Shown here one piece after another: positions 1 to 8,617 of a stretch of 64,000 nt of DNA. Source of the DNA: an uncultured bacterium (GTDB lineage Bacteria; Nitrospirota; Thermodesulfovibrionia; Thermodesulfovibrionales; Dissulfurispiraceae); the NCBI GenBank assembly GCA_937949555.1, contig CALEDV010000013.1, positions 1 through 64,000 on the forward strand, in the 5' to 3' direction. The position numbers were made by a program, and so were the translations under genes. Each line of letters begins with the position of its first letter. Within the stretch, counting starts at the first letter, position 1. The notes beneath the pieces were generated by a model. That model worked only from the letters and a program-made list of their open reading frames with translations. It made no database searches and was not told the DNA's origin.

Positions 1-134
1 CTATGGACAGGCGATTTGAGGCTATGGATAGACGTATTGACGCATTAGACCAAAAGTTCACTAAGTTTTTTTTATGGATAATAGGCATCCAGGTTTCCAT
101 CCTCTTGGCTATAATAGCCTCAATATTGAGATAA
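1..134 (+). CDS. 3' end of a coiled-coil, C-terminally membrane-anchored protein (partial)
   Basis: The window opens inside a gene; codons start at base 3 and the stop is TAA at 132-134. The visible 43 residues are two DRRFEA-type heptads, then a hydrophobic tail (FFLWIIGIQVSILL) ending ILR. Bases 1-163 match 538-700 with one visible mismatch, so this is the upstream member of a tandem duplication with the gene at 327. The identity continues past the stop into a small AGGCT/AGCCT hairpin and a T-run. The function is unknown. The 5' part lies outside the window. Confidence 0.75.
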   Translation, partial: MDRRFEAMDRRIDALDQKFTKFFLWIIGIQVSILLAIIASILR

Positions 135-326
135 GGCTGCCTTTTAGCCTGTCCCCTTTTTGGGTCCTTCGTTGATTTTGTAATCAGCATTTGCTACACT
201 TTTTAGCACTTGTGAAACCATGCAGACCAGTATTAATGTGTGAATGGAATTGGCAGTGTCCTTTTATGTGCAGAGGTATTAGAGGTCTTGGCTTAAAAAT
301 GTCATAAAAGAGAGTGGGAGGTAGCA

Positions 327-671
327 ATGGCTGTGACAATGGAAGAAAGGGTTGCATACCTGGAGGGCAAGGTAGAAGAACACACCATGATGTGGTCTGA
401 TCTAAAGGACATGATGATAAATCATGATTCAAAGATGATAGCCTTTGAGCAGAGGATCGACAGGAGATTTGAGGCTATAGACAGGAGATTTGAGGCTATC
501 GACAAGAGATTTGAGGCTATCGACAGGAGATTTGAGTCTATGGACAGGCGATTTGAGGCTATGGATAGACGTATTGACGCATTAGACCAAAAGTTCACTA
601 AGTTTTTTTTATGGATAATAGGCATCCAGGTTTCCATCCTCTTGGCTATCATAGCCTCAATATTGAGATAA
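327..671 (+). CDS. small coiled-coil protein with C-terminal membrane anchor
   Basis: This is a 114-residue protein of unknown function. A GGGAGGT Shine-Dalgarno at 316-322 precedes ATG 327. Residues 1-44 form a mixed helical start (MEERVAYLEGKVEEH). Residues 45-79 are five exact seven-residue repeats of the type DRRFEAI, encoded by five 21-bp DNA units (459-563). A short DALDQKF linker and one hydrophobic segment (about 92-112) follow, so it is probably a tail-anchored helical rod. It resembles the DUF1640/bdr-like coiled-coil class only in architecture. The partial copy at 1-134 is nearly identical. Perfect heptad DNA repeats suggest growth by slippage. Seen: repeats, TM segment and duplication. 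Inferred: membrane location. Confidence 0.75.
   Translation: MAVTMEERVAYLEGKVEEHTMMWSDLKDMMINHDSKMIAFEQRIDRRFEAIDRRFEAIDKRFEAIDRRFESMDRRFEAMDRRIDALDQKFTKFFLWIIGIQVSILLAIIASILR
459..563 (+). repeat. five tandem 21-bp units inside the coiled-coil gene
   Basis: Units of the form GACAGGAGATTTGAGGCTATN start at 459, 480, 501, 522 and 543. Each encodes one heptad (DRRFEAI/M), so copy-number change keeps the reading frame and the coiled-coil register. Confidence 0.85.
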
Positions 672-833
672 GGCTGCCTTTTAGCCTGTCCCCTTTTTGG
701 TTACAGCTTTTATAGCCCTAAGCCTTTGGCTGATCTCCTTTGTATAATAGGGAAAAAAGGCAAGAAGGTTTTACAGGGGCCTATTAAGTCTCAAAAAGGA
801 CAAGTTTTTTAAGTATACATCGAGGTTGAGGTT

Positions 834-1581
834 ATGAAGATGAAGAAGCCCCCCATAGGCATTAGCAACTTGAAAGAGATAATCAAGGATGGTTACGTCT
901 ATGTAGATAAGACCAAATATGTCTATGAGTTGGCCACCACAGGCAAGTATTACTTTCTGTCCAGACCAAGGAGGTTTGGAAAGTCCTTGTTTGTAGATAC
1001 CCTGAAGGAGGCCTTTGAGGGAAATAAGGAACTATTTAATGGATTGTACATCTATGACAAGTGGGACTGGTCAATAAGGTATCCGGTGATACACATAGGT
1101 TTTGCAGAGGGTGTACTCAAGACAAAAGAGGACTTTCACAAGAGGATAATCGATATATTCAGGATAAATCAAGAGAGACTTGGCATAGAATGCAGAGACA
1201 TAGAGGATGTGCCTTCGTGCTTCATAGAGTTGATAAGAAAGGCAAGGGAGAGCTATGGCCAGAATGTAGTAATCCTCATAGACGAGTATGACAAGCCCCT
1301 ATTGGACAACATCACCGATTGCCTCATTGGGGTTAGAGCTCATACCAGAGGATGTAACAAACATAGGGCAGTGTGACCTTACGGTGAGGTATGGAGATAG
1401 GGTGTATCTCTTTGAGTTTAAGGTGATTGAGGGTGAGGAGGCCACAGGGGAGGCAATCAAGCATTTGCTTGAAAGGGACTATGCGGCCAAATACAGGGAT
1501 GGCAAGGCAGAGGTAGTGCAGATGGGTATAGAGTTTTCAAGGGCCAAGCGTCAGATAGTGGGCTGGGATGTGGTGGGGTAG
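834..1581 (+). pseudogene. AAA-ATPase-like / PD-(D/E)XK (DUF1703-type) protein, broken by an internal deletion
   Basis: The N-terminal part (from ATG 834) is typical of the AAA-ATPase_like family: KPPIGISNLKEI, YVDKT, FLSRPRRFGKS (P-loop) and VVILIDEYDKPLLDN (Walker B). Around 1317-1322 the reading frame changes. The +1 frame then continues with ASLGLELIPEDVTN...DLTVRYGDRVYLFEFKV, the C-terminal DUF1703-type nuclease strand with E-K residues, ending at TAG 1579-1581. From memory the family is about 500-580 aa with both parts in one chain, so roughly 300 residues have been lost and the frame shifted at the same junction. The ORF track splits it at 834-1376 and 1288-1581. The reading frame is not functional as one protein. 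A truncated IS end follows directly, which may be related to the deletion. Confidence 0.8.
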
Positions 1582-1586
1582 ATAAA

Positions 1587-1783
1587 CTCATCTTCTTTTC
1601 TCAAAAATCCCATGAGTCCTTGTCATATAACTATATATTGGCATTTTTATATTTCTAATGTAGCCTTAAATATTTTAATAATCCTTGACAATAAAAAGGT
1701 TGTCATTACAGCCATGGGGGCAAAGAATAAGACAAAAAGCACCCTGCCTCTACCTCTGGAAGTACAGCAGTATAAGGGAAATA
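1587..1783 (+). mobile_element. truncated left end of an insertion sequence with transposase start
   Basis: This stretch is clearly related to 63713-63909. Both share CTCATCTTC..TTTCTCAAAAATC, CCTTGTCATATAACT, an intervening AT-rich part, and then a coding start. Here ATG 1714 reads MGAKNKTKSTLPLPLEVQQYKGN, against MRTKNKTKNTPPLHLEIQQYKGN at 63840. Similarity stops after YKGN, after which the reading frame becomes unrelated sequence and ends at 1833. It is therefore a solo 5' remnant of the element whose better-preserved copy sits at the window's right edge. The transposase is not functional here. Confidence 0.75.
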
Positions 1784-1988
1784 CCAAGTTAGCCCCAAAT
1801 CCTTACAGCTCAAGCATCTTAAGCATGTCATAAAAAATAAAATGGGTTTATAGAGAGCAATAAGAAGGGCGATGGTCTCATTGGTGTTTTTTATTTTGTT
1901 ATGTCTAAAAAAGAACGAAATATTTTTTCTTTCTGTGATAACATAATGCGTTTTGCTTTTTTTAAGTCAGAGGTATAAGAGGTATACT

Positions 1989-2606
1989 ATGTTGAGATTC
2001 ATGGTTGTTGTCATAGCGCTTTTATTCAGTCCTCTAATTGTAATGTCCCAAGACAATCAAGTTGAGAGGCTGCAAGTTTTTTACAGCGCCCTTAAGGATG
2101 CTGAGGGTTCTTTTATACAGAAAAATCGAATAAGGGAATTGGGCAAGACCATTGCATATAAGGGCTATTTCTACTTGAAACACGATAAAATGCACTTAGA
2201 ATACAGGGGTGATAATCCCCACAGGATATACATCTCCGAGGCAACCTTGATTGTTTACAATGAAAAAAACAAGACAGCCTACAAAATGTCCTTTGATGAA
2301 AGACAGTATGGTCAGACACCTGTTGCTCTTCTCAGAGGACTTGCAGACATAAAGAAGGATTTCCAGATAAAGAAAGAAGGAGAGGATCGGTTTATATTAA
2401 AACCTGCTAAAGGAATACCCAATGTTGAAAGGTTCGAACTGAGACTTTCTAAAGATGAGGGTTTCCCAGTGGAGTCTTTGGTAATGGTTGACAGCGCCGG
2501 CAACAGTACGGAGATAACTTTTAAGAATGTCAAGTTTAATCAGGGTGTGAGTGAGAGGGTGTTTAAATTTATCCCTCCGCAGGGCACCACCATAGTTGAA
2601 AACTAA
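1989..2606 (+). CDS. lolA: outer-membrane lipoprotein carrier protein, LolA family
   Basis: The protein has 205 residues from ATG 1989; the ORF track's earlier TTG at 1953 has no ribosome site, whereas AAGAGGT lies just upstream of 1989. A signal peptide (MLRFMVVVIALLFSPLIVMSQ) is followed by a single LolA-type beta-barrel domain with motifs such as EGSFIQKN, GYFYLKHDKMHLEY and PFIV-like strands. By family knowledge LolA shuttles lipoproteins from the LolCDE complex across the periplasm to the outer membrane. It is the first gene of a run lolA-leuS-lptE-holA in the same direction, with lptE also serving outer-membrane biogenesis. Length is usual for the family (about 200 aa). Confidence 0.85.
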   Translation: MLRFMVVVIALLFSPLIVMSQDNQVERLQVFYSALKDAEGSFIQKNRIRELGKTIAYKGYFYLKHDKMHLEYRGDNPHRIYISEATLIVYNEKNKTAYKMSFDERQYGQTPVALLRGLADIKKDFQIKKEGEDRFILKPAKGIPNVERFELRLSKDEGFPVESLVMVDSAGNSTEITFKNVKFNQGVSERVFKFIPPQGTTIVEN

Positions 2607-2622
2607 CAGGAGGTTTGAGATT

Positions 2623-5232
2623 TTGGAAGATAAGTATTGCCCGAAAGATATTGAACAGAAGTGGCAGCGCTATTGGTTTGAAAAGGGGCTTTATCAAAGA
2701 GAGGAAGATACATCAAAGGAGAAGTTTTACTGCCTTGAGATGTTTCCATACCCCTCAGGCAAGATACATATGGGGCATGTAAGAAACTATGCCATAGGCG
2801 ATGTAGTGGCTCGCTATAAAAGGATGAAGGGCTACGAGGTATTGCACCCCATGGGATGGGATGCCTTTGGAATGCCTGCTGAGAATGCTGCAATTAAAAA
2901 TGGTGTGCATCCTGCAAGGTGGACCTATGAAAATATAAATGTTATGAAATCGCAACTGAACCGTTTAGGATTAAGCTATGATTGGCAAAGGGAGATTGCC
3001 TCGTGCAGTCCCGAATATTACCGCTGGAACCAGTGGCTGTTTCTTGAATTTTATAAGAGAGGTTTGGCCTATAAGAAAAGGTCTTTTGTAAACTGGTGTC
3101 CTGCCTGTGCTACAGTGCTTGCAAACGAACAGGTAATTGACGAGGGCTGTTGGAGATGCAACGAAAGGGTGGTAAAAAAGGAGCTTGAGCAGTGGTTCTT
3201 TAAGATAAGCAAATATGCTGAACAACTGCTTGAGGGCTGCGATAGATTGCAGGGATGGCCAGACAGGGTAGTTGCTATGCAGAAAAATTGGATTGGTAGG
3301 AGTATTGGGTTGGAGGTTGATTTCCCAATAAAGGGGATGGATAGGACTATAAGGATATTTACGACCCGTGCCGACACCCTTTATGGGGCTACCTTTGTTT
3401 GCATTGCCCCTACCCATCCTATGTCTGAGATTCTGGCAGGGGGAAGTCCAGACCTTAGGGTTGCCATTGAGAGTTATGGAAAGGAGGAGGAAAAGTTTGG
3501 TTTCTTCACAGGGCGTTATGCGATAAATCCTGTGAATGATAAAGAGATTCCAATATACATAGCAAATTTTGTACTGATGGAGTATGGCACAGGGGCAATT
3601 ATGTCGGTGCCTGCCCATGATCAAAGGGACTTTGACTTTGCGAAGAAATACCAATTGCCTATTAAGGTTGTGATTGTTCCAGAGGGTGATTCAGCAGCAG
3701 GGAAGGATTACATACTTGAGAAGGCTTATGAGGAAGAGGGCGTGCTGGTCGAATCTGGGCAATTCAGCGGACTCAAGAGTGATAGGGCAAGGGATGAGAT
3801 TGCTCAGTACCTTACAAAAAAGGGCCTTGGCACTTTTAGTGTTAACTATAGACTCAGGGACTGGGGTATTTCAAGGCAACGTTATTGGGGGACACCCATA
3901 CCTGTTATTTATTGTGAGCGCTGTGGAGTAGTGCCTGTGCCCTATTCTGAGTTGCCTGTTATCCTCCCTGAAGAGGTCAAATTTACTGGAGTAGGGGGAT
4001 CGCCCCTTCTAGAAGCTAAGGAATTCATTTGCACTGATTGTCCGCAGTGCGGCTCAAGGGCAAGGCGCGAAACAGACACCATGGATACCTTTGTGGATTC
4101 CTCCTGGTATTTTATAGCCTATTGTCTTGAGGAAAGCCAGAGAAGGGCATCTTTGGATAAAGATATGGGATATAGAATTGATTTCCAGAGTGCCTTTGAC
4201 AAGGCTAAGGTTGAGATAGACCGTTGGATGCCTGTGGATCAATATATAGGCGGCATTGAACATGCGGTATTGCATCTTCTTTATTCAAGGTTTTTCACGA
4301 AGGCATTGAGAGATATGGGATTGATTAGTATTGACGAACCCTTTAAAAATCTTTTGACACAGGGCATGGTATGCAAGGAGACCTGGAGGTGTACTGAGCA
4401 TGGATGGCTTTTCCCAGAGGAGGTCAAAGACCATAGGTGTATCCATTGTGGAAGCCATGCTGAAAAGGGCAGGGTTGAGAAGATGTCTAAATCAAAGAAA
4501 AATGTGGTTGACCCTAACATCCTTATTGAGAAGTATGGGGCCGATACGATCCGATTGTTCTCGCTCTTTGCAGCCCCTCCAGAGAAGGACCTTGAGTGGT
4601 CCCATCAGGGTGTGGAAGGTGCCTTCAGATTTTTAAACAAGGTCTGGACAATAGTTCATAAATACATATCTAAAAGAGGACCAAAGGAGGTTCTATTAAA
4701 CTGTTCAAAGGAAATTGATGTAGTCGCCTCAGAAGACAGGCGCACAAGGATACTGAGAAAAACCCACCAGAGTATAAAGAAAGTCAGCGGTGATATAGAG
4801 AGGGATTTCCATTTCAATACAGCAATAGCCTCTATGATGGAGCTTGTTAATGAACTCTCTGTCTTTGAGTCAGAGACAGAGGAAGACTTGCAGGTCCTTA
4901 GCACATCCATTGAAAACCTGCTACTCATGCTTTGTCCCTTCGCCCCTCATATAGCAGAGGAGTTGTGGGAGGCAATTGGCAAGGATAGATCAATTTCCCT
5001 TTATCCCTGGCCCTCATGGGATGAAGAACTTGCCAGGGAAGAGGATATAGAGCTTGTAGTGCAGGTTAATGGCAAACTCAGAGGAAAGATGGTGGTGCCC
5101 AGGGGAACTGAGGATGAGCAATTAAAGATGCTTGCACTGCAGGATCAGAAGGTCAAGGGATTTATTGAAGGTAAGACTGTAAAGAAGGTTATAGTGGTTG
5201 CAGGACGATTAGTAAATATCGTGGTGTCATGA
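2623..5232 (+). CDS. leuS: leucyl-tRNA synthetase
   Basis: This class I aminoacyl-tRNA synthetase charges tRNA-Leu in the cytoplasm. The HIGH signature is HMGH (residues about 49-52, in PYPSGKIHMGHVRNYAIGD) and KMSKSKKN lies near residue 620. The CP1 editing domain is in between (GTGAIMSVPAHDQRDFDFA). Zinc-ribbon-like cysteine pairs (CERCG, CPQCG, CIHCG) and a C-terminal LQVNGKLRGK-type domain are present. I chose TTG 2623 because AGGAGG at 2608-2613 sits 9 nt upstream; the track's TTG 2596 has no such site and would overlap lolA. The length of 869 aa is normal. The 3' end overlaps lptE by the ATGA motif. Confidence 0.95.
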   Translation: MEDKYCPKDIEQKWQRYWFEKGLYQREEDTSKEKFYCLEMFPYPSGKIHMGHVRNYAIGDVVARYKRMKGYEVLHPMGWDAFGMPAENAAIKNGVHPARWTYENINVMKSQLNRLGLSYDWQREIASCSPEYYRWNQWLFLEFYKRGLAYKKRSFVNWCPACATVLANEQVIDEGCWRCNERVVKKELEQWFFKISKYAEQLLEGCDRLQGWPDRVVAMQKNWIGRSIGLEVDFPIKGMDRTIRIFTTRADTLYGATFVCIAPTHPMSEILAGGSPDLRVAIESYGKEEEKFGFFTGRYAINPVNDKEIPIYIANFVLMEYGTGAIMSVPAHDQRDFDFAKKYQLPIKVVIVPEGDSAAGKDYILEKAYEEEGVLVESGQFSGLKSDRARDEIAQYLTKKGLGTFSVNYRLRDWGISRQRYWGTPIPVIYCERCGVVPVPYSELPVILPEEVKFTGVGGSPLLEAKEFICTDCPQCGSRARRETDTMDTFVDSSWYFIAYCLEESQRRASLDKDMGYRIDFQSAFDKAKVEIDRWMPVDQYIGGIEHAVLHLLYSRFFTKALRDMGLISIDEPFKNLLTQGMVCKETWRCTEHGWLFPEEVKDHRCIHCGSHAEKGRVEKMSKSKKNVVDPNILIEKYGADTIRLFSLFAAPPEKDLEWSHQGVEGAFRFLNKVWTIVHKYISKRGPKEVLLNCSKEIDVVASEDRRTRILRKTHQSIKKVSGDIERDFHFNTAIASMMELVNELSVFESETEEDLQVLSTSIENLLLMLCPFAPHIAEELWEAIGKDRSISLYPWPSWDEELAREEDIELVVQVNGKLRGKMVVPRGTEDEQLKMLALQDQKVKGFIEGKTVKKVIVVAGRLVNIVVS

Positions 5233-5744
5233 AGTTCAGGACTCTATTCTTTACCCTTTTGATTTTTTCGCTGATCCTTTCCGGCTGTGGTTATAGGATA
5301 CAAACAAAGAAGGATCTGCCCTTTGAGTCTATTGCTATAGGGGAGATAAAAAATCTTACCTACGAACCAAGACTTCAAGACAGGCTGATGCAGTCCCTTG
5401 CAGAGGTGCTTATGTCTTATGGGTTTTATTTATCTAATGATGCTAAATATAGGATAGACGGAGATATAACCCGATTTAGCCTTAGGGTGTTGTCAGAGAT
5501 TAGTCTAACTGCCTCAGAATATGAGGTGGATATAGCAGGCACTTTTACAGTAACCAACAGGGAAACTGGCAAGACATACCCTGTAAAAATATTACGACCC
5601 TTCTCTACCCATTTCACTACAAAGGACAAGCTCGTTGAGGTGCTCAGCCAGAAAGAATCTTATACCAAGAGGGCGCTCAATGAACTGTCCCAAGAGATAG
5701 CACGATATATTATTTATGATTTGCCTGAGAAGCAGGGGCAGTAA
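5229..5744 (+). CDS. lptE: LPS-assembly lipoprotein LptE-like
   Basis: The 171-residue lipoprotein has a signal sequence and lipobox LSGC (cysteine about residue 20) followed by GYRIQTKKDLP, then IAIGEIKNLTYEPRLQDRLMQSLAEVL. This is the typical N-terminal pattern of LptE/RlpB proteins: CGYRF, then IKNxTxEPxLExxLxxAL. LptE plugs LptD and helps place lipopolysaccharide in the outer leaflet. The start overlaps the leuS stop by four bases (ATGA), so the two are translationally coupled. The order leuS-lptE-holA is a classic bacterial arrangement, which supports the call despite low sequence conservation. Confidence 0.85.
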   Translation: MKFRTLFFTLLIFSLILSGCGYRIQTKKDLPFESIAIGEIKNLTYEPRLQDRLMQSLAEVLMSYGFYLSNDAKYRIDGDITRFSLRVLSEISLTASEYEVDIAGTFTVTNRETGKTYPVKILRPFSTHFTTKDKLVEVLSQKESYTKRALNELSQEIARYIIYDLPEKQGQ

Positions 5745-5770
5745 TAAAAACATATTGGAGAGGTCATTAG

Positions 5771-6646
5771 GTGAAGGAATTCAACAGAGAGATTCAAAGT
5801 GGATTTAAGGGCTCCTGCTATTGCATCTTATCTGCAGATGAGTTTCTAATAAGTGATGCAGCCCAGTCAATTAAAGCGGCTATCAATCTTAACGAATACT
5901 CTATCGAAGAGTTTGATCTGCTGAATTCTGACAGCGTTATAACCGTTGAGGCGCTTATAGAAATGTTGAATACGATGCCCTTTATGGGCACAAGAAAGGC
6001 GATATTTGTTAGGCACAGCGAAAAATTCCACAAAAAAGACATAGCTCGACTTGAAGACTATGCCTCTAATCCCTGCCCAGCATCTCTTTTGGTTTTGTTT
6101 GCGGAGATGGGCGATTCAAGGAAGGCTAATTCTCTTGCTATCAAGGGATTTAGAGAGATAGCGCTTTCCCTCAACGCAAGGGATATAAAGGAGTGGATCA
6201 ATAGCAAAGCCCAGCAAAGGGGCTATAGATTTACAAGGGATGCCCTTGAATATCTCTTTGATATTGCGGGAGACAACCCTGGATTGCTGCATTCTGAGGT
6301 CAACAAGTTTGCTGCGCTCAATAAAGATACTGTTGATATACAGGATGTCAGCGGACTTGTTTATGCAGGTGCTGAATATGGTGTGTTTAATCTGATAGGT
6401 AGCCTTAAAAAGGGAGATGTCAAAGAGACAATAAAAGGGTTACAAAGGCTTCAAGGCGCTGTGGAACCCTATCAAATTATAGGTGCCCTTTGCTGGGATT
6501 ATGTTGTAAAGGGCCCAAGAACAGGGGAGCAAAATAGGCTTATCGATACACTGAGGATATTGCATGAGTCAGACCTTTTAATAAAAAGGGCAGCCCTATG
6601 TTCCATCGAAATGACGATTCTTAAGTTGTTAAAGGTGATAAGGTAG
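5771..6646 (+). CDS. holA: DNA polymerase III delta subunit
   Basis: The protein of 291 aa (GTG start, GGAGAGG upstream) is a member of the HolA clamp-loader family. It has FLISDAAQSIKAA near the N-terminus, an AAA+-like fold core with MPFMGTRKAIFVRHSEKF, LNARDIKEWINSKAQQRGYRFTRDALEYL and GDNPGLLHSEVNKFAAL. The C-terminal collar helices end in LLIKRAALCSIEMTILKLL. It opens the beta sliding clamp. It is slightly shorter than the usual 330-340 aa, with loss mainly from the C-terminal collar. Its position after leuS-lptE matches the usual gene order, and rpsT, also a common neighbour, lies opposite and downstream. Confidence 0.9.
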   Translation: MKEFNREIQSGFKGSCYCILSADEFLISDAAQSIKAAINLNEYSIEEFDLLNSDSVITVEALIEMLNTMPFMGTRKAIFVRHSEKFHKKDIARLEDYASNPCPASLLVLFAEMGDSRKANSLAIKGFREIALSLNARDIKEWINSKAQQRGYRFTRDALEYLFDIAGDNPGLLHSEVNKFAALNKDTVDIQDVSGLVYAGAEYGVFNLIGSLKKGDVKETIKGLQRLQGAVEPYQIIGALCWDYVVKGPRTGEQNRLIDTLRILHESDLLIKRAALCSIEMTILKLLKVIR

Positions 6647-6701
6647 GTGTTTTAATCTCCCCTTAACCCTCAGTGAACACAGGGGCGGTAATACTTATCA
6701 G

Positions 6702-6995
6702 TTAAGAGGCAAGTGCCTTGTTTGTTTTTTTTGTTACCCTTGATATCTTTCTTGAGGCAGTGTTTTTATGGATAACTCCCTTTGAGGCAGCGTTGCTGAT
6801 TACAGAGATAGCCTCTTTTAGTCCCTTTTCTATTGCCTCTTTGTCCTTTCCCGCATAAAGGGATTCAAGTTTTTTTATAAAGGTTTTGACCTTGGACTTA
6901 ACAGCCATATTGCGAAGTTCGTGTTTAGCAGCCTGTCTTGCCCTCTTTAGCACTGAGAGTTTCTTTTTCTTTTTTGTAATGGTCTTTGTTGCCAA
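6702..6995 (-). CDS. rpsT: 30S ribosomal protein S20
   Basis: The small basic ribosomal protein (97 aa from the chosen start) binds 16S rRNA. It shows the S20 pattern ATKTITKKKKKLSVLKRARQAAKHELRNMAVKSKVKTFIKKLE and KGVIHKNTASRKISRVTKKTNKA. The ORF track starts at 7058, but the real start is most likely TTG at 6993-6995 because AGGAGG lies 7 nt upstream; upstream codons have no ribosome site. A UUG start is also known for E. coli rpsT, where it takes part in feedback control by S20. It is convergent with holA (55-bp gap). Confidence 0.93.
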   Translation of the reverse strand: MATKTITKKKKKLSVLKRARQAAKHELRNMAVKSKVKTFIKKLESLYAGKDKEAIEKGLKEAISVISNAASKGVIHKNTASRKISRVTKKTNKALAS

Positions 6996-7087
6996 ATCAA
7001 AGCCTCCTGATGTAATTAGTATTTTTGAAGATGTAGATTTTATCAGAGATATTATCATAAAATCAATAAAATATGGGTCTCCCCAAG

Positions 7088-7290
7088 ATTGCCGATAGAA
7101 AACTGTAAGAGCAAGAGGGCATGCCTGAAAGCCTTTATACTGCCACAGGGTTTATTAAAAAGGGCCATAACTCATTCAGTCGCCAAGGGGTGATTAGCTT
7201 GGCACTATCTGTGAATGTCCAGAGGTCTCGTAAAAAGGGGTGGCAATAAAGCCTTTTCAGCACACACCCTCTTACTCCTATCGGCAATTT
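7088..7290. mobile_element. MITE-like palindromic element, copy 1
   Basis: The element of about 203 bp begins ATTGCCGATAG and ends in the inverted form CTATCGGCAATTT. It is an imperfect long palindrome: GCCTTTATACTGCCAC on the left pairs loosely with GTGGCAATAAAGCC on the right. It has no coding capacity (the 60-aa minus ORF 7135-7317 is an accident). A copy of about 90% identity by eye lies at 14695-14896 in opposite orientation. Terminal inverted repeats, small size and no ORF fit a non-autonomous miniature transposable element. It fills the gap between rpsT and the radical SAM gene. Confidence 0.75.
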
Positions 7291-7348
7291 AGGGGGGTCT
7301 AAAGGTAAAAAGGACACACCAAATACAGATAACTAAAGCAAGTCAACT

Positions 7349-8584
7349 ATGGAAACCCTTAGAAAATTAGAGATACTCTCAGCGGCGGCAAAATATGATG
7401 TATCCTGCTCCTCCAGTGGCAGCAACAGGCAGTCCTCTAAGGGATTAGGGAATGCCTATAGAGCGGGAATATGTCACAGTTGGTCGGAGGATGGCAGGTG
7501 TATCTCTCTGCTGAAGGTCCTGTTTACAAACTACTGTATATATGATTGCATCTATTGTGCAAACAGAAAAGGAAATGACATTCAGAGGGCTTCTTTTACC
7601 CCTGAGGAGCTGATAGATCTCACTGTTTCTTTCTATAGGAGAAACTATATTGAGGGATTGTTCCTTAGTTCTGCTGTTATGAAGTCCCCTGACTTTACAA
7701 TGGAAATGCTCCTGAGGGTGGTTAGAAAACTCAGGATTGAGGGTGGATTTAATGGATATATACATTTAAAGGCGATACCTGGAGCTGATAAATCCCTTAT
7801 ATATGCTGCAGGTTTATATGTAGATAGGATGAGCATGAATATAGAACTACCCTCAGAGAAAAGCCTCTCCTTGCTCGCATCGGATAAGGATTATGTCGGT
7901 ATTGTTAATAATATAGCCTTTATCGGTGATAGGGTTGCCAGCCATAGGGCAGAGCGTAAAAAGTCAATCAAGGCACCTTCTTTTGTGCCTGCAGGACAGA
8001 GTACCCAGTTGATCGTTGGTGCCTCCCCTGAGAGCGACCTGCAGATCCTAAGGCAGAGTGAGGTGTTTTATCGTAACTATGATATGAAGAGGGTTTATTA
8101 CTCAGCCTATTGTCATGTTAATCAGGATTCCAGATTACCAGCGCTCACAAAGCCTCCCCTTAGGAGGGAACATAGACTTTATCAGGCTGATTGGTTGTTG
8201 CGTTATTATGGTTTTACTGCCGAAGAGATCCTTAAAGACTCAGACCCTTACTTAGATGAAGAGTTAGACCCAAAGGTAACTTGGGCATTAAGGAATCCCC
8301 ATCTCTTTCCTGTGGAGGTCAACAGGGCTGACTACGACACATTACTCAGGGTGCCAGGTATAGGAATAAAATCTGCAAAAAGGATAATCCTCGCTAGAAG
8401 ATTTTCCTCCCTTAGCCCGGAGAGCCTCAGGAGACTGGGTGTAGTTATGAAGAGGGCAAGATATTTTATACTTTGCGGCGGTAAGTTATGCTTACAGGAG
8501 CATGAAAGGAAAGGGGATTTTAAAGCCTCCCTTAATCAGACCAGAGATATGTCAGATAGTGTAAAACCCTTAAGTCTATTCTGA
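7349..8584 (+). CDS. radical SAM protein, DNA modification/repair type (TIGR03916-like)
   Basis: The 411-residue protein carries the radical SAM cluster motif CIYDCIYC (CxxxCxxC, about residues 58-65), so it should bind [4Fe-4S] and S-adenosylmethionine. The N-terminal LEILSAAAKYDVSCSSSGS and HSWSEDGRCISLLKVLFTNYC are hallmarks of the family annotated as putative DNA modification/repair radical SAM protein. The C-terminal part has a helix-hairpin-helix (VNRADYDTLLRVPGIGIKSAKRI), a nonspecific DNA-binding motif. The next gene is its usual partner, the DUF4130 / TIGR03915 protein. The reaction is unknown. No clear ribosome site precedes ATG 7349. Confidence 0.88.
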   Translation: METLRKLEILSAAAKYDVSCSSSGSNRQSSKGLGNAYRAGICHSWSEDGRCISLLKVLFTNYCIYDCIYCANRKGNDIQRASFTPEELIDLTVSFYRRNYIEGLFLSSAVMKSPDFTMEMLLRVVRKLRIEGGFNGYIHLKAIPGADKSLIYAAGLYVDRMSMNIELPSEKSLSLLASDKDYVGIVNNIAFIGDRVASHRAERKKSIKAPSFVPAGQSTQLIVGASPESDLQILRQSEVFYRNYDMKRVYYSAYCHVNQDSRLPALTKPPLRREHRLYQADWLLRYYGFTAEEILKDSDPYLDEELDPKVTWALRNPHLFPVEVNRADYDTLLRVPGIGIKSAKRIILARRFSSLSPESLRRLGVVMKRARYFILCGGKLCLQEHERKGDFKASLNQTRDMSDSVKPLSLF

Positions 8585-8617
8585 GGATTAAAAAAGAGGA
8601 TACGATTTTTTTCAGGG

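Noticed and set aside
135-326. A gene between the two coiled-coil copies
   Set aside because: The only ORF (184-432 minus) overlaps the coiled-coil gene and has no motif. I see nothing else in this gap.
2971-3654. 227-aa minus-strand ORF inside leuS
   Set aside because: It is a shadow in another frame of leuS with no motif or plausible start signal.
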